The translations under genes and the position numbers were made by a program. A DNA stretch of 64,000 nucleotides. Source: RYN-230 sp963713815 (GTDB lineage: Bacteria > Actinomycetota > Actinomycetes > Streptosporangiales > Streptosporangiaceae). The stretch spans positions 1-64,000 of the forward strand of contig CAVQNH010000029.1 of the NCBI GenBank assembly GCA_963713815.1, written 5' to 3'. The stretch's first letter is position 1; every line of letters begins with the position of its first letter. Of the stretch, positions 24,652-33,092 are shown piece by piece. The notes below the pieces were generated by a model. That model made no database searches. It was not told the origin of the DNA and saw nothing but the letters and a program-made list of their open reading frames with translations.

Positions 24652-24865
24652 CAGGCTGACCGCCTCCTCGCCGCCGGGCTGGCACCGGCGGGCCTGTCCT
24701 GCGAACCCGGTCCGGATGGCCTGGACTTTCCACCCTAGGCGGGGCCGTTCCGCCCGGCTTCCCCCCAGCCGGGGAGACCGGGGGTGAGCTGCAGGCCGCG
24801 GCTTCCCCGCCTGGTCCACACCTGCGGGGGATGTGCCCGCCCGGGCCGCGGCCTACGGTCGGCCG

Positions 24866-25891
24866 ATGGACGCACTGGGGGAACGGGCGTCGGCACTGGT
24901 GGCACCCCCCAAGGGGATCCTGGCCACCGGGCCGGGCGGCGCGGCCATGTCCGGGCGGCTGGCGGCCGCCGGGGTGCCGCCGACCTGGGAGAACCGGCGG
25001 GCCTTCCGCGAGCTGCTGATCACCGCACCCGGCCTGCGGGCCGGCATCACCGGGGTGATCCTGGACGCCGAGGGCATGGACCAGTGCTCGTCCGCTGGGC
25101 CGCCGCTGGCGGAGGCGATCGCCGCGGCCGGCCTGATGACCGGGGTCCGGGCCAGCACCGGCCGGCACCCGCTGCCCGGCACCCGCGGCGAGACGATCAC
25201 CGAAGGCCTGGACGGACTCCCCGCGCGGCTGGAGGGGTGGGCCCGGCGCGGCGCGGTGTTCGCGACCTGGCGGGCCGTGCTGCGGATCGGGCCCGGGACC
25301 CCGTCGCCGGTGGCGGTCCGGGCCAATGCGCAGGCCCTGGGGCGGTACGCGGCCGCCTGCCAGGCGGCCGGGCTGGTCCCGGTGGTGGCGCCGCACCTGG
25401 ACGCGGGCGGCCTGCACCCGGGGGCGCGGGATTCACCAGCCCGGAGCGAGACCGTGATGTCGCTGGTGCTGCTGGCGGTGATGAGCGAGCTGCGCGACTA
25501 CGAGGTGGACCCGGCGGCTGTGATCCTCAAGCCGACCATGACGCGGCCGGGACCGCGGTCCGGGCGCCGGGCCAGCGCCGGGGAGAGCGCCGAGGCGACC
25601 GTGCGGACCCTGGCCGGTGTCCCGCTCACGCTGGCCGGGGTGGCCTTCGCGGGGGACAGCCAGCATCCCGGGCGGGCGACCGAGATCCTGGCCGCGATGC
25701 AGTCAGTGCCGCATATCTGGCCGCTGACGTTCGCGTTCGGCCGCGCCCTGACCGGGCCGGCCCTCAGCGCCTGGGGCGGCCGGCCGGGCCAGCGGGCGGC
25801 GGCCCAGCGGGCGCTGGCGCACCGGGTCGCCATGAACGTCGCCGCCATGGAAGGCCGCTATGCCCCGGAACTGGACCTCCACGCCGCATGA
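24866..25891 (+). CDS. class I fructose-bisphosphate aldolase homologue with degenerate active site
   Basis: 341 residues align end to end with animal-type class I aldolase: KGILA, ENRRAFRELL, GLDGLPARL, RYAAACQAAGLVPVV, ILKPTMTRPG and WPLTFAFGRAL. The Schiff-base lysine (Lys222, equal to rabbit/human Lys229) and the Arg equivalents of 148 and 303 remain. However, Asp33 is Gly22, Lys107 is Arg95, Lys146 is Thr134 and Glu187 is Ala175, and the phosphate-binding Ser-Gly-Gly is changed. Normal aldol cleavage of fructose 1,6-bisphosphate is therefore unlikely; it could be a pseudoenzyme, a scaffold or sugar-phosphate sensor, or an altered transaldolase-like enzyme. Start ATG 24866 fits the family; GTG 24833 would add 11 residues. 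It is divergent from the phosphoribulokinase-like/two-component operon. Confidence 0.85.
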   Translation: MDALGERASALVAPPKGILATGPGGAAMSGRLAAAGVPPTWENRRAFRELLITAPGLRAGITGVILDAEGMDQCSSAGPPLAEAIAAAGLMTGVRASTGRHPLPGTRGETITEGLDGLPARLEGWARRGAVFATWRAVLRIGPGTPSPVAVRANAQALGRYAAACQAAGLVPVVAPHLDAGGLHPGARDSPARSETVMSLVLLAVMSELRDYEVDPAAVILKPTMTRPGPRSGRRASAGESAEATVRTLAGVPLTLAGVAFAGDSQHPGRATEILAAMQSVPHIWPLTFAFGRALTGPALSAWGGRPGQRAAAQRALAHRVAMNVAAMEGRYAPELDLHAA

Positions 25892-25997
25892 CCTGGCCGG
25901 CCTGGGGTGAACCGGCCGATCGGACCGTTGCGGAGAAGGGGCCTCAGCGCGGGCGGGGCGTCGCGGGCGGCCGGCCTGCGGGAGCGGGACGCGGCCT

Positions 25998-26013
25998 GCC
26001 CGAAGTGGCGGGC
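25998..26013 (-). terminator. short hairpin after sufT
   Basis: GCCCG-AAGTGG-CGGGC directly abuts the stop of the last gene of the SUF operon (26014, minus strand). The stem is short, so termination is only a possibility; the 122-bp gap also separates it from the convergent aldolase-like gene. Confidence 0.35.
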
Positions 26014-26379
26014 TCAGACGTTGAAGCCGAGGGCGCGGAGCTGCTCCCGGCCGTCGTCGGTGATCTTGTCGGGGCCCCACGGGGGCAGCCAGACCCAGTT
26101 GATCTTGAAGTCGCTGACCAGCCCGTCGAGGGCCGACCGGGCCTGGTCCTCGATCACGTCGGTGAGCGGGCAGGCCGCGCTGGTCAGCGTCATGTCGATG
26201 GTCAGCGTCTTGTCCTCGCCCAGCGTCACCCCGTAGATGAGCCCGAGGTCGACCACGTTCACCCCCAGCTCGGGGTCGACCACGTCGCGGAGGGCCTCGA
26301 CCAGGTCCTCGGTCTCCTCGGTGATCTGCAGCAGGGGCCCGCTGGCCTCGGTGTCGCCAGTGCCAGTGTCGTCTGTCAT
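26014..26379 (-). CDS. sufT: MIP18/PaaD-family Fe-S assembly factor SufT
   Basis: About 121 residues of the DUF59 (MIP18) family. Signature features are DPELGVNVVDLGLIYGV and the reactive-Cys region TLTSAACPLTDVI. In SUF operons this protein helps Fe-S cluster maturation. Start ATG 26379 overlaps the sufU stop (ATGA), so it is translationally coupled as the last gene of the operon. Confidence 0.9.
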   Translation of the reverse strand: MTDDTGTGDTEASGPLLQITEETEDLVEALRDVVDPELGVNVVDLGLIYGVTLGEDKTLTIDMTLTSAACPLTDVIEDQARSALDGLVSDFKINWVWLPPWGPDKITDDGREQLRALGFNV

Positions 26380-26831
26380 TTCTGCTCCTCCAGCGCTTGC
26401 GCGGTCGCGTCCTTCCAGGCCATCCAGCCGAGCAGGGCGCACTTGATCCGGGCCGGGTACTTCGCTACTCCGGCGAACGCCACGCCGTCGCCGAGGATTT
26501 CCTCATCGGGCTCCACCTGGCCCTTGGACTGCATGAGGCGGAGGAACTCCTCGGCCAGGCTCATGGCCTCGGGCACGGTCTTCCCGATGATCAGCTCGCT
26601 CATGACCGACGCGCTGGCCTGGCTGATGGAGCAGCCCAGCGCGTCGTAGGACACGTCGGCCACGACCGGCTCACCGGTCGCGTCCTTGAGCGTGACCCGC
26701 AGCGTCACCTCGTCCCCGCACAGCGGGTTCACGTGGTGCACCTCGGTGTCGTACGGCTCCCGCAGGCCCTTGTGGTGCGGGTGCCGGTAGTGGTCCAGGA
26801 TCACTTCCTGGTACAGCGACTCCAGCCGCAT
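26376..26831 (-). CDS. sufU: SufU zinc-dependent sulfurtransferase
   Basis: A 151-residue IscU-fold protein with three conserved cysteines in NPLCGDEV, LGCSISQ and IKCALLGW and the SufU-specific insertion between the second and third. In Gram-positive SUF systems it accepts persulfide sulfur from SufS and carries structural zinc rather than acting as a plain scaffold. The start overlaps the sufS stop by one base. Confidence 0.93.
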   Translation of the reverse strand: MRLESLYQEVILDHYRHPHHKGLREPYDTEVHHVNPLCGDEVTLRVTLKDATGEPVVADVSYDALGCSISQASASVMSELIIGKTVPEAMSLAEEFLRLMQSKGQVEPDEEILGDGVAFAGVAKYPARIKCALLGWMAWKDATAQALEEQK

Positions 26832-28117
26832 CAGTCACCACCGAAGAACCGCTGGGCCCGCCTGATCCCGTCGACCAGGGCATCGACCTCCGCGGTCGTG
26901 TTGTACAGGTAGAACGAGGCCCGGGTGCTGGCCTGGATGCCGTACCGGCGGTGCAGCGGCCAGGCGCAGTGGTGCCCGGCCCGGACGGCCACGCCGTGCT
27001 CGTCGAGCACCTGGCTGACGTCGTGCGGGTGCACGTCCTCCAGCGTGAACGAGATCGCCGCGCCGCGGACGGCCGGGTCCGAGGGGCCGAGGACCCGCAG
27101 GCCCGGCACGGTGCCCAGTGCGTCCAGCGCGTACGCGATCAGGTCCTGCTCGTGGGCCCGGACCTCATCCAGGCCCACGTCGGCCAGGTAGTCCATGGCC
27201 GCGTCCAGCCCGGCCGCCTCGGCGATCGGCATGGTCCCGGCCTCGAACTTGTGCGGCGGGGGGGCGAACGTCGAGTGGTCCATCCAGACGCTCTCGATCA
27301 TCTCGCCGCCGCCGAGGAACGGCGGCATCTCCTCGAGCAGCTCCCGGCGGCCCCACAGGACGCCGATGCCGGTCGGGCCGCACATCTTGTGGCTGGTGAA
27401 ACCCAGGAAGTCGGCTCCCAGCTCCTGCACGTCGACGGGCATATGCGGGACCGACTGGGCGGCGTCCACCAGCACCAGCGCGCCGGCCGCGTGCGCCCGG
27501 TCGGCGATCTCCCGGACCGGGTTGATGGTGCCGAGCACGTTGGACTGGTGGGCCAGGGCCACCAGCCGGGTCCGGTCCGTGATCAGGTCATCAGCCTGGG
27601 ACAGGTCGAGCAGGCCGTCGTCGGTCACCCCGAACCAGCGCAGCGTGGCGCCGGTGCGCTCGCACAGCAGCTGCCACGGGACGATGTTGGAGTGGTGCTC
27701 CATCTCGGTGATGACGATCTCGTCACCGGGGCCGAGGCGGAGCCGCGCGGAGCCCGTCCCGCCGGACTGGCCGCCTGATTGGCCAGCACTGGCGTTGCCC
27801 AGCGCGTAGGCCACGAGGTTGATGCCCTCGGAGATGTTCTTGGTGAACACCACCTCGGTCTCGTCCCGGGCGCCGATGAAGCCGGCCGCCTTGATCCGGG
27901 CGCCCTCGTACGCGGCGGTGGCCTCCTCGCCGAGCTGGTGGCTGGCCCGGTGGATGTTGGCGTTGTGGCGCTCGTAGAACTCGTCCAGCCGCTCGATGAC
28001 CTGGCGGGGCTTCTGCGACGTGTTGGCGCTGTCCAGGTAGACCAGTGGCTGCCCGTCCCGGACCTGCCGGTCCAGGATCGGGAAATCCTTGCGGATCCGC
28101 GCCACGTCCAGGGTCAT
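26831..28117 (-). CDS. sufS: cysteine desulfurase SufS
   Basis: About 428 residues of the group II (NifS/CsdA-like) PLP cysteine desulfurases. PLP lysine is in GFTSHKMCGPTG and catalytic cysteine in RAGHHCAWPLHRRYG, with the RASFYLYNT segment near the C-terminus. ATG 28117 (MTLDVARIRKDFPIL) overlaps the sufC stop as ATGA and is the family start. A Gly/Ser/Gln-rich insertion (about residues 114-125) is not usual and probably forms a surface loop. It supplies sulfur for Fe-S assembly on SufBCD via SufU. Confidence 0.95.
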   Translation of the reverse strand: MTLDVARIRKDFPILDRQVRDGQPLVYLDSANTSQKPRQVIERLDEFYERHNANIHRASHQLGEEATAAYEGARIKAAGFIGARDETEVVFTKNISEGINLVAYALGNASAGQSGGQSGGTGSARLRLGPGDEIVITEMEHHSNIVPWQLLCERTGATLRWFGVTDDGLLDLSQADDLITDRTRLVALAHQSNVLGTINPVREIADRAHAAGALVLVDAAQSVPHMPVDVQELGADFLGFTSHKMCGPTGIGVLWGRRELLEEMPPFLGGGEMIESVWMDHSTFAPPPHKFEAGTMPIAEAAGLDAAMDYLADVGLDEVRAHEQDLIAYALDALGTVPGLRVLGPSDPAVRGAAISFTLEDVHPHDVSQVLDEHGVAVRAGHHCAWPLHRRYGIQASTRASFYLYNTTAEVDALVDGIRRAQRFFGGD

Positions 28118-28887
28118 GCGGGAACTCCGGCGGCCGCCTTGATCCACTTCTCGTAGCCTTCGGCCTCGAGGGTCTCGGCCAGCTCGGGGCCGCCTTCGTC
28201 GACGATCCGCCCGCCCACGAACACGTGCACGAAGTCCGGCTTCACGTAGCGCAGGATCCGCGTGTAGTGGGTGATCAGCAGGACCCCGTGCCCGGGCTGG
28301 GCGCTGAACCGGTTGACGCCCTCGGACACCACCCGGAGCGCGTCGATGTCCAGCCCGGAGTCGGTCTCGTCGAGGATCGCGAACTTCGGGTTGAGCAGCT
28401 CGAGCTGCAGGATCTCGTGCCGCTTCTTCTCCCCGCCGGAGAAGCCCTCGTTCAGGTTCCGCTCGGCGAACTGGGGCTCGATGGACAGGGCGGCCATGGC
28501 CTCGCGCATCTCCTTGAGGAACACGCGGAGCTTCGGCGCCTCGCCGCGGACCGCGGTCACCGCGGTGCGCAGGAAGTTGGACACCGTCACGCCGGGCACT
28601 TCCACCGGGTACTGCATGGCCAGGAACAGCCCGGCCCGGGCCCGCGCGTCCACGCTCATGGACAGCACGTCCTCGCCGTCCAGGGTCACGCTGCCCTGGG
28701 TGACCCGGTATTTGGGGTGCCCGGCGATCGCGTAGGCCAGCGTGGACTTGCCAGAGCCGTTCGGGCCCATGATGGCGTGGATCTCGCCGTCTTTCACGGT
28801 CAGGTCGACGCCGCGCAGGATCTCGCGGCTCTGATCGGCCGCATCCACCACGCTGACGTGCAGGTCGCGGATTTCCAGAGTGGCCAT
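28114..28887 (-). CDS. sufC: Fe-S assembly ATPase SufC
   Basis: About 257 residues; a soluble ABC-type ATPase with Walker A GPNGSGKST, signature FSGGEKKR and Walker B FAILDETDSGLDIDAL, the exact SufC pattern. It drives conformational change of the SufBCD scaffold. ATG 28887 is followed by the standard N-terminus ATLEIRDLHV. It lies 32 bases after the Rieske-type ferredoxin gene. Confidence 0.95.
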   Translation of the reverse strand: MATLEIRDLHVSVVDAADQSREILRGVDLTVKDGEIHAIMGPNGSGKSTLAYAIAGHPKYRVTQGSVTLDGEDVLSMSVDARARAGLFLAMQYPVEVPGVTVSNFLRTAVTAVRGEAPKLRVFLKEMREAMAALSIEPQFAERNLNEGFSGGEKKRHEILQLELLNPKFAILDETDSGLDIDALRVVSEGVNRFSAQPGHGVLLITHYTRILRYVKPDFVHVFVGGRIVDEGGPELAETLEAEGYEKWIKAAAGVPA

Positions 28888-28919
28888 CGTTATCTCTATC
28901 TCCAGCTCATGTGGTTTGG

Positions 28920-29273
28920 TTAGGCCCCGGCCGTGGCCGGGACGGCGACGTACACGTCGCCGTCTTCGACCTTCACCGGGTACGTCGGGACGGGCTTGGT
29001 GGCCGGGGGGCCGGTGGGGGCGCCGCTGCGCAGGTCGAAGCAGGAGCCATGCAGCCAGCACTCCACGGTGTGGTCGTAGACGTCCCCCTCGGACAGCGGT
29101 ACTTCCTCATGCGAGCAGACGTCGTGCAGCGCGAACACTTCCCCGCCCACCCGGACCACGGCGACCGGCACGTCGCCGATCTCCACGCCGATGGCCCCCT
29201 GCTCGGGGAGGTCGGCCACCGCGCAGACCCGGACGAAGGTGCCGGTGCTCCCGGAGGTGTTGGTCTCGCTCAT
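28920..29273 (-). CDS. Rieske-type [2Fe-2S] ferredoxin in the SUF operon
   Basis: About 117 residues with the Rieske ligand boxes CSHEEVPL and CWLHGSCFDL (Cys-x-His ... Cys-x2-His). This is the bacterial non-haem dioxygenase ferredoxin type. Genes like this regularly sit between sufD and sufC in actinobacteria, where it may donate electrons for cluster assembly or protect the system. Start ATG 29273 overlaps the sufD stop (ATGA). Confidence 0.9.
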   Translation of the reverse strand: MSETNTSGSTGTFVRVCAVADLPEQGAIGVEIGDVPVAVVRVGGEVFALHDVCSHEEVPLSEGDVYDHTVECWLHGSCFDLRSGAPTGPPATKPVPTYPVKVEDGDVYVAVPATAGA

Positions 29274-30454
29274 GCCGGGGATCCTTCTGCTGGCCCACCC
29301 TGCAGGCCGGGCAGCCGGGCCAGCTCGTTCTCGATCGCGGCGGTGATCCGCTCCCGCAGCTCGGCCACCTCGATCTTGGCGATCAGCTGGCCGAAGAACC
29401 CGCGGATGACCAGGCGGCGCGCCTCGTCCCGCGGGATGCCCCGGGCCATCAGGTAGAACAGGTGCTCGTCTTCGAGCCGCCCGCTGGTGCTGGCGTGGCC
29501 CGCCCCGACCACCTCGCCGGTCAGGATCTCCAGGTTCGGCACGGAGTCGGCCCGGGCCCCCTCGGTCAGCAGGAGGTTCCGGTTCCGCTCGTAGGTGTCG
29601 GTGGCGATCGCCTCGGGCCGGATCAGCACGTCGCCGATCCACACCGAGTGCGCGCTGTCGCCCTGCAGGGCGCCCTTGTAGTCGACCCGGCTGCGGCAGT
29701 GCGGCTGGTTGTGGTCCACGAACAGGCGGTGCTCCAGGTGCTGCCCCGGGTCCGCGAAGTACAGGCCGAGCAGTTCCGCGTCCCCGCCGGGGCCGTCGTA
29801 GCTGACCGAGGGGGCCAGCCGGACCACGCCGCCGCCCAGGCTGACCACGGTGTGCTGGAACGTCGCGTCCCGGCCCACCCGGGCCTGATGGTGGCTCAGG
29901 TGCACGGCGTCGGCGGCCCAGTCCTGCACGCTGACCACCGACAGCGAGGCCCCGTCGCCCACCACGAACTCGACGTTGTCCGCGTACGTCGCGGGCCCCG
30001 CGTGATCGAGCACGACCACGGCCCGCGAGTGGCGGCCCACCTCGACCACGGTGTGGCCGAAGGCCGCGCCGCCCGCGTCCTCGCCGCGCACCGTCACGAT
30101 GGTCGGCTCGCTGACGTCGGTGTCGGGCGGCACGGTGATCACCGTGCCCTCGTCGAACGACGCGAACGCCCGGGCGCTGACCCGGTCGGCGGGAAGGAAT
30201 GCGGTCCCGAACCGTGCGTCCCCGCGCGGCGGGCGCGCGACGGACACCCCTGGTGCGGCGTCCACCTCGACCCTGACCTTCCCCTGGGCCAGCGGGGCAT
30301 CGCCCTGCAGGCCGCGCAGGCGGCGCAGCGGCGTGAACCGCCACTCCTCCTCGCGGCCGCTCGGCACCGGGAAATCAGCCAGGTCCGCCGAGCGGTGCTC
30401 GTGCAGCCGTGAAACCGGGGCGGCGGACTCCACCGCCCCCTGAAGCCCTGCCAT
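29270..30454 (-). CDS. sufD: Fe-S assembly scaffold protein SufD
   Basis: A 394-residue beta-helix protein of the SufBD family. Visible are EEEWRFTPLRRL near the start, DHNQPHCRSRVDYKG near residue 260 and the C-terminal GRLEDEHLFYLMARGIPRDEA helix region. It forms the SufBC2D complex. The start overlaps the sufB stop by one base. No anomaly was seen. Confidence 0.93.
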   Translation of the reverse strand: MAGLQGAVESAAPVSRLHEHRSADLADFPVPSGREEEWRFTPLRRLRGLQGDAPLAQGKVRVEVDAAPGVSVARPPRGDARFGTAFLPADRVSARAFASFDEGTVITVPPDTDVSEPTIVTVRGEDAGGAAFGHTVVEVGRHSRAVVVLDHAGPATYADNVEFVVGDGASLSVVSVQDWAADAVHLSHHQARVGRDATFQHTVVSLGGGVVRLAPSVSYDGPGGDAELLGLYFADPGQHLEHRLFVDHNQPHCRSRVDYKGALQGDSAHSVWIGDVLIRPEAIATDTYERNRNLLLTEGARADSVPNLEILTGEVVGAGHASTSGRLEDEHLFYLMARGIPRDEARRLVIRGFFGQLIAKIEVAELRERITAAIENELARLPGLQGGPAEGSPA

Positions 30455-31866
30455 CAGCCGACCGCCCCCTCCATCTGGAGCTCGATCAGCCGGTTCAGCT
30501 CGAGCGCGTACTCCATGGGCAGCTCACGGGCGATCGGCTCGATGAAGCCGCGCACGATGGTGGCCGCCGCCTCGTCCTCGGTCATGCCGCGGCTCATCAG
30601 GTAGAACAGCTGGTCCTCGGAGATCTTGGACACGCTGGCCTCGTGGCCCATCTCGACGTCGTCCTCGCGGACGTCCACGTACGGGTAGGTGTCGGACCGG
30701 CTGATCGCGTCGACCAGCAGCGCGTCGCACTTCACGGTGGACCTGGAGTGCCCGGCACCCTCCTGGACCTGGACCAGGCCGCGGTAGGAGGTCCGGCCGC
30801 CGCCGCGGGCCACCGACTTGGACACGATGTTGGAGGAGGTGTTCGGGGCGCAGTGGACCATCTTGGCCCCCGCGTCCTGGTGCTGGCCCTCGCCGGCGAA
30901 CGCCACCGACAGGGTCTCGCCCCGGGCGTGCTCGCCCATCAGGTAGACGGCCGGGTACTTCATCGTGACCTTGGACCCGAGGTTCCCGTCGATCCACTCC
31001 ATGGTCGCCCCGGCGCTGCACACGGCCCGCTTGGTGACCAGGTTGTAGACGTTGGCGGACCAGTTCTGGATCGTGGTGTAGCGGCAGCGCGCCCCGGCCT
31101 TGACGATGATCTCGACCACGGCGGAGTGCAGCGAGTCGGACTTGTAGATCGGCGCGGTGCAGCCCTCGACGTAGTGCACGTAGGCACCCTCGTCCACGAT
31201 GATCAGCGTCCGCTCGAACTGGCCCATGTTCTCGGTGTTGATCCGGAAGTAGGCCTGCAGCGGGATCTCCACGTGCACGTTCTTCGGCACGTAGATGAAG
31301 CTGCCGCCGGACCACACGGACGTGTTCAGCGAGGCGAACTTGTTGTCGCCCGGCGGGATGACCGTGGCGAAGTACTCCTGGAACAGCTCCGGGTGCTCGC
31401 GCAGCGCCGTGTCGGTGTCCTGGAAGATGACGCCCTTCTCCTCCAGGTCCTCACGGATCTTGTGGTAGACCACCTCGGACTCGTACTGGGCCGCGACCCC
31501 GCCGATCAGCCGCTGCTTCTCGGCCTCGGGGATGCCCAGCTTGTCGTAGGTGTTCTTGATGTCGGCGGGCAGGTCGTCCCAGGTCGCCGCCTGCTTCTCG
31601 GTGGACCGGACGAAGTACTTGATGTTCTCGAAGTCGATGCCGGACAGGTCTGCCCCCCAGTTCGGCATGGGCTTGCGGTGGAACAGCTTCAGGCCCTTCA
31701 GCCGCAGGTCGAGCATCCACTCGGGCTCGTTCTTCAGGCCCGAGATGTTGCGGACGACCTCTTCGGACAGGCCGCGGCGGGCGCCCGTGCCCGCCACGTC
31801 CGAGTCAGCCCAGCCGAACTTGTATCGGTCAAGGCCCTCGAGTTCGGGGTGAGCGGTTGTGGTCAT
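30454..31866 (-). CDS. sufB: Fe-S assembly scaffold protein SufB
   Basis: A 470-residue SufB with the highly conserved blocks NLYVTKR-like NLVTKRAVCSAGATM, SRSTVKCDALL (with the functional cysteine) and DQLFYLMSRGMTEDEA. It is the cluster-building core of SufBC2D. Start ATG 31866 overlaps the sufR stop (ATGA 31863-31866), coupling repressor and operon. Confidence 0.96.
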   Translation of the reverse strand: MTTTAHPELEGLDRYKFGWADSDVAGTGARRGLSEEVVRNISGLKNEPEWMLDLRLKGLKLFHRKPMPNWGADLSGIDFENIKYFVRSTEKQAATWDDLPADIKNTYDKLGIPEAEKQRLIGGVAAQYESEVVYHKIREDLEEKGVIFQDTDTALREHPELFQEYFATVIPPGDNKFASLNTSVWSGGSFIYVPKNVHVEIPLQAYFRINTENMGQFERTLIIVDEGAYVHYVEGCTAPIYKSDSLHSAVVEIIVKAGARCRYTTIQNWSANVYNLVTKRAVCSAGATMEWIDGNLGSKVTMKYPAVYLMGEHARGETLSVAFAGEGQHQDAGAKMVHCAPNTSSNIVSKSVARGGGRTSYRGLVQVQEGAGHSRSTVKCDALLVDAISRSDTYPYVDVREDDVEMGHEASVSKISEDQLFYLMSRGMTEDEAAATIVRGFIEPIARELPMEYALELNRLIELQMEGAVG

Positions 31867-32780
31867 ACGGAGATGCCTCCGATTTGCGGTGCGGTTATGG
31901 AGCGGTGCGGGTGTTCAGGGGAGCCGGTGCGGGTGTTCAGGAGATCTGGTGCGGTGATATGTGTCGTGCAGATCCCATCGCCATGCGCGATGGTGGCCAG
32001 GCGCTGCACGGGGGTGCCGAGGAGCCGGGCGAACGCCTCGGTCTCGGCCTCGCACAGCTGGGGGAACTCGGCGGCCACGTGCGCCACCGGGCAGTGGTGC
32101 TGGCAGAGTTGCTCGCCCCGGCCGGCGCCCGGGCCCGGATCGGCACTGGTGCCGGCGGCGGGGGCGCCGCTCGCGGAGGCCGCGTAGCCGTCCGCGGACA
32201 GCGCCTCGGCCAGGGCCGCAACCCGGCCGGCGGCCGGGGCGCTCTGCACCACCGGGCCGTACCGCCGCTCCAGGTCGGCGACCTGACGGCGGGCGAACTC
32301 GGCGACCGCGCCCGGGCCGGCCGCCTCGGCCAGGAAACGCAGCGCGCTGGTGGCCAGGTCGTCGTAGGCGTGCTCGAACGCGCTCCGGCCCACGTCGGTG
32401 ATGGCGAACAGCTTGGCCGGGCGGCCCCGCCCCCGGTTGGCCGGGCGGCGGGCCGTGCGGGTCTCGATCAGCCCGTCGGCCAGCAGGTTGTCCAGGTGCC
32501 GCCGGACCGCGGCAGGCGTCAGGCTCAGCCTGGTGCTCAGGCCGGCCGCGGTGACCGGGCCGTTCTCCAGGATGAGCCGGGCGATCCTGGCCCGGGTGCT
32601 CCGCTCGGATCCGGGCCGTGCTTCATGAGCCCGTGCTTCATGAGCCCGTGCTTCATGAGACTGGGCCGGCAGCGCCGGATGGGGTGTCGTGGCGGGCTGG
32701 GCCGGCTGGGCGGGCTGGGCCTGGGCAGCGGGAAGCCCGGCACCGCGCTGGGTGCCCGATCCCGTGCTATCCAGTCCCAT
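31863..32780 (-). CDS. sufR: SUF operon transcriptional repressor SufR
   Basis: About 305 residues. A winged-helix DNA-binding domain follows a disordered N-terminus, at ARLILENGPVTAAGL to LTPAAVRRHLDNLLADGLI. A C-terminal cysteine cluster CQHHCPVAH ... LCEAETEAF ... ICTTHI is suited to a [4Fe-4S] cluster. SufR proteins repress suf when loaded with cluster. The N-terminal 65 residues are unusual: Ala/Gln/Pro repeats and three HEARA repeats encoded by a 15-bp tandem repeat. Starts at 32780 (ATG) and 32789 (GTG) are both possible. A probable operator lies immediately upstream, consistent with autoregulation of the whole sufR-B-D-Rieske-C-S-U-T transcript. Confidence 0.9.
   Translation of the reverse strand: MGLDSTGSGTQRGAGLPAAQAQPAQPAQPATTPHPALPAQSHEARAHEARAHEARPGSERSTRARIARLILENGPVTAAGLSTRLSLTPAAVRRHLDNLLADGLIETRTARRPANRGRGRPAKLFAITDVGRSAFEHAYDDLATSALRFLAEAAGPGAVAEFARRQVADLERRYGPVVQSAPAAGRVAALAEALSADGYAASASGAPAAGTSADPGPGAGRGEQLCQHHCPVAHVAAEFPQLCEAETEAFARLLGTPVQRLATIAHGDGICTTHITAPDLLNTRTGSPEHPHRSITAPQIGGISV
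32617..32661. repeat. 15-bp tandem repeat inside sufR
   Basis: Three copies of CGTGCTTCATGAGCC (last one partly diverged) in frame, giving H-E-A-R-A repeats in the disordered N-terminus of SufR. Confidence 0.7.
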
Positions 32781-32790
32781 AGTTTTCACA

Positions 32791-32805
32791 ACATCAGTAT
32801 GACGT
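32791..32805. promoter_or_regulatory. probable SufR operator upstream of the SUF operon
   Basis: ACATCA-GTA-TGACGT is a near-perfect dyad (5 of 6 pairs) just before the sufR start in a short AT-rich patch that also offers a -10-like CATACT on the minus strand. Autorepression by SufR is established for other actinobacteria; assignment of this exact site is inference. Confidence 0.45.
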
Positions 32806-33092
32806 AAATGCTTCCGCGCCCGCTACCCGACCCCCCAGGGGGCCCGGGGCTGGCCCCGCGGGCTGGCACCGCAGGGGCTGCGGCTGGCGCCGCGGGCTGG
32901 CGTCCCCGGGGCCGCGGGCTGGTGCGACATCGGTGGACAACACCCGGGCTGGCCGCTGATATTTCCGCTTATGCGGCGATCTGATGAGCGCCTGGTGTCC
33001 CGCTGAGTCCCTTTAGCGGTTACCTGCCGCACACGCCGGGTATCTGCTTAGTCGCTAAGGGTTATCCCATTAGCGCACCCGGGGGGACGTTC
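32806..33092. other. intergenic region between sufR and the secreted protein gene
   Basis: The left part (about 32840-32930) is very GC-rich, with three imperfect direct copies of CCGCGGGCTGG and no gene. The right part (33010-33075) is less GC-rich and probably holds the promoter for the gene at 33093. A perfect dyad CTTAG-TCG-CTAAG lies at 33047-33059. Confidence 0.4.

Noticed and set aside
24652..24819. N-terminal extension of the phosphoribulokinase-like gene
   Set aside because: The ATG at 24651 has a good GAGGAGG and starts the conserved protein; the upstream part is not conserved-looking.
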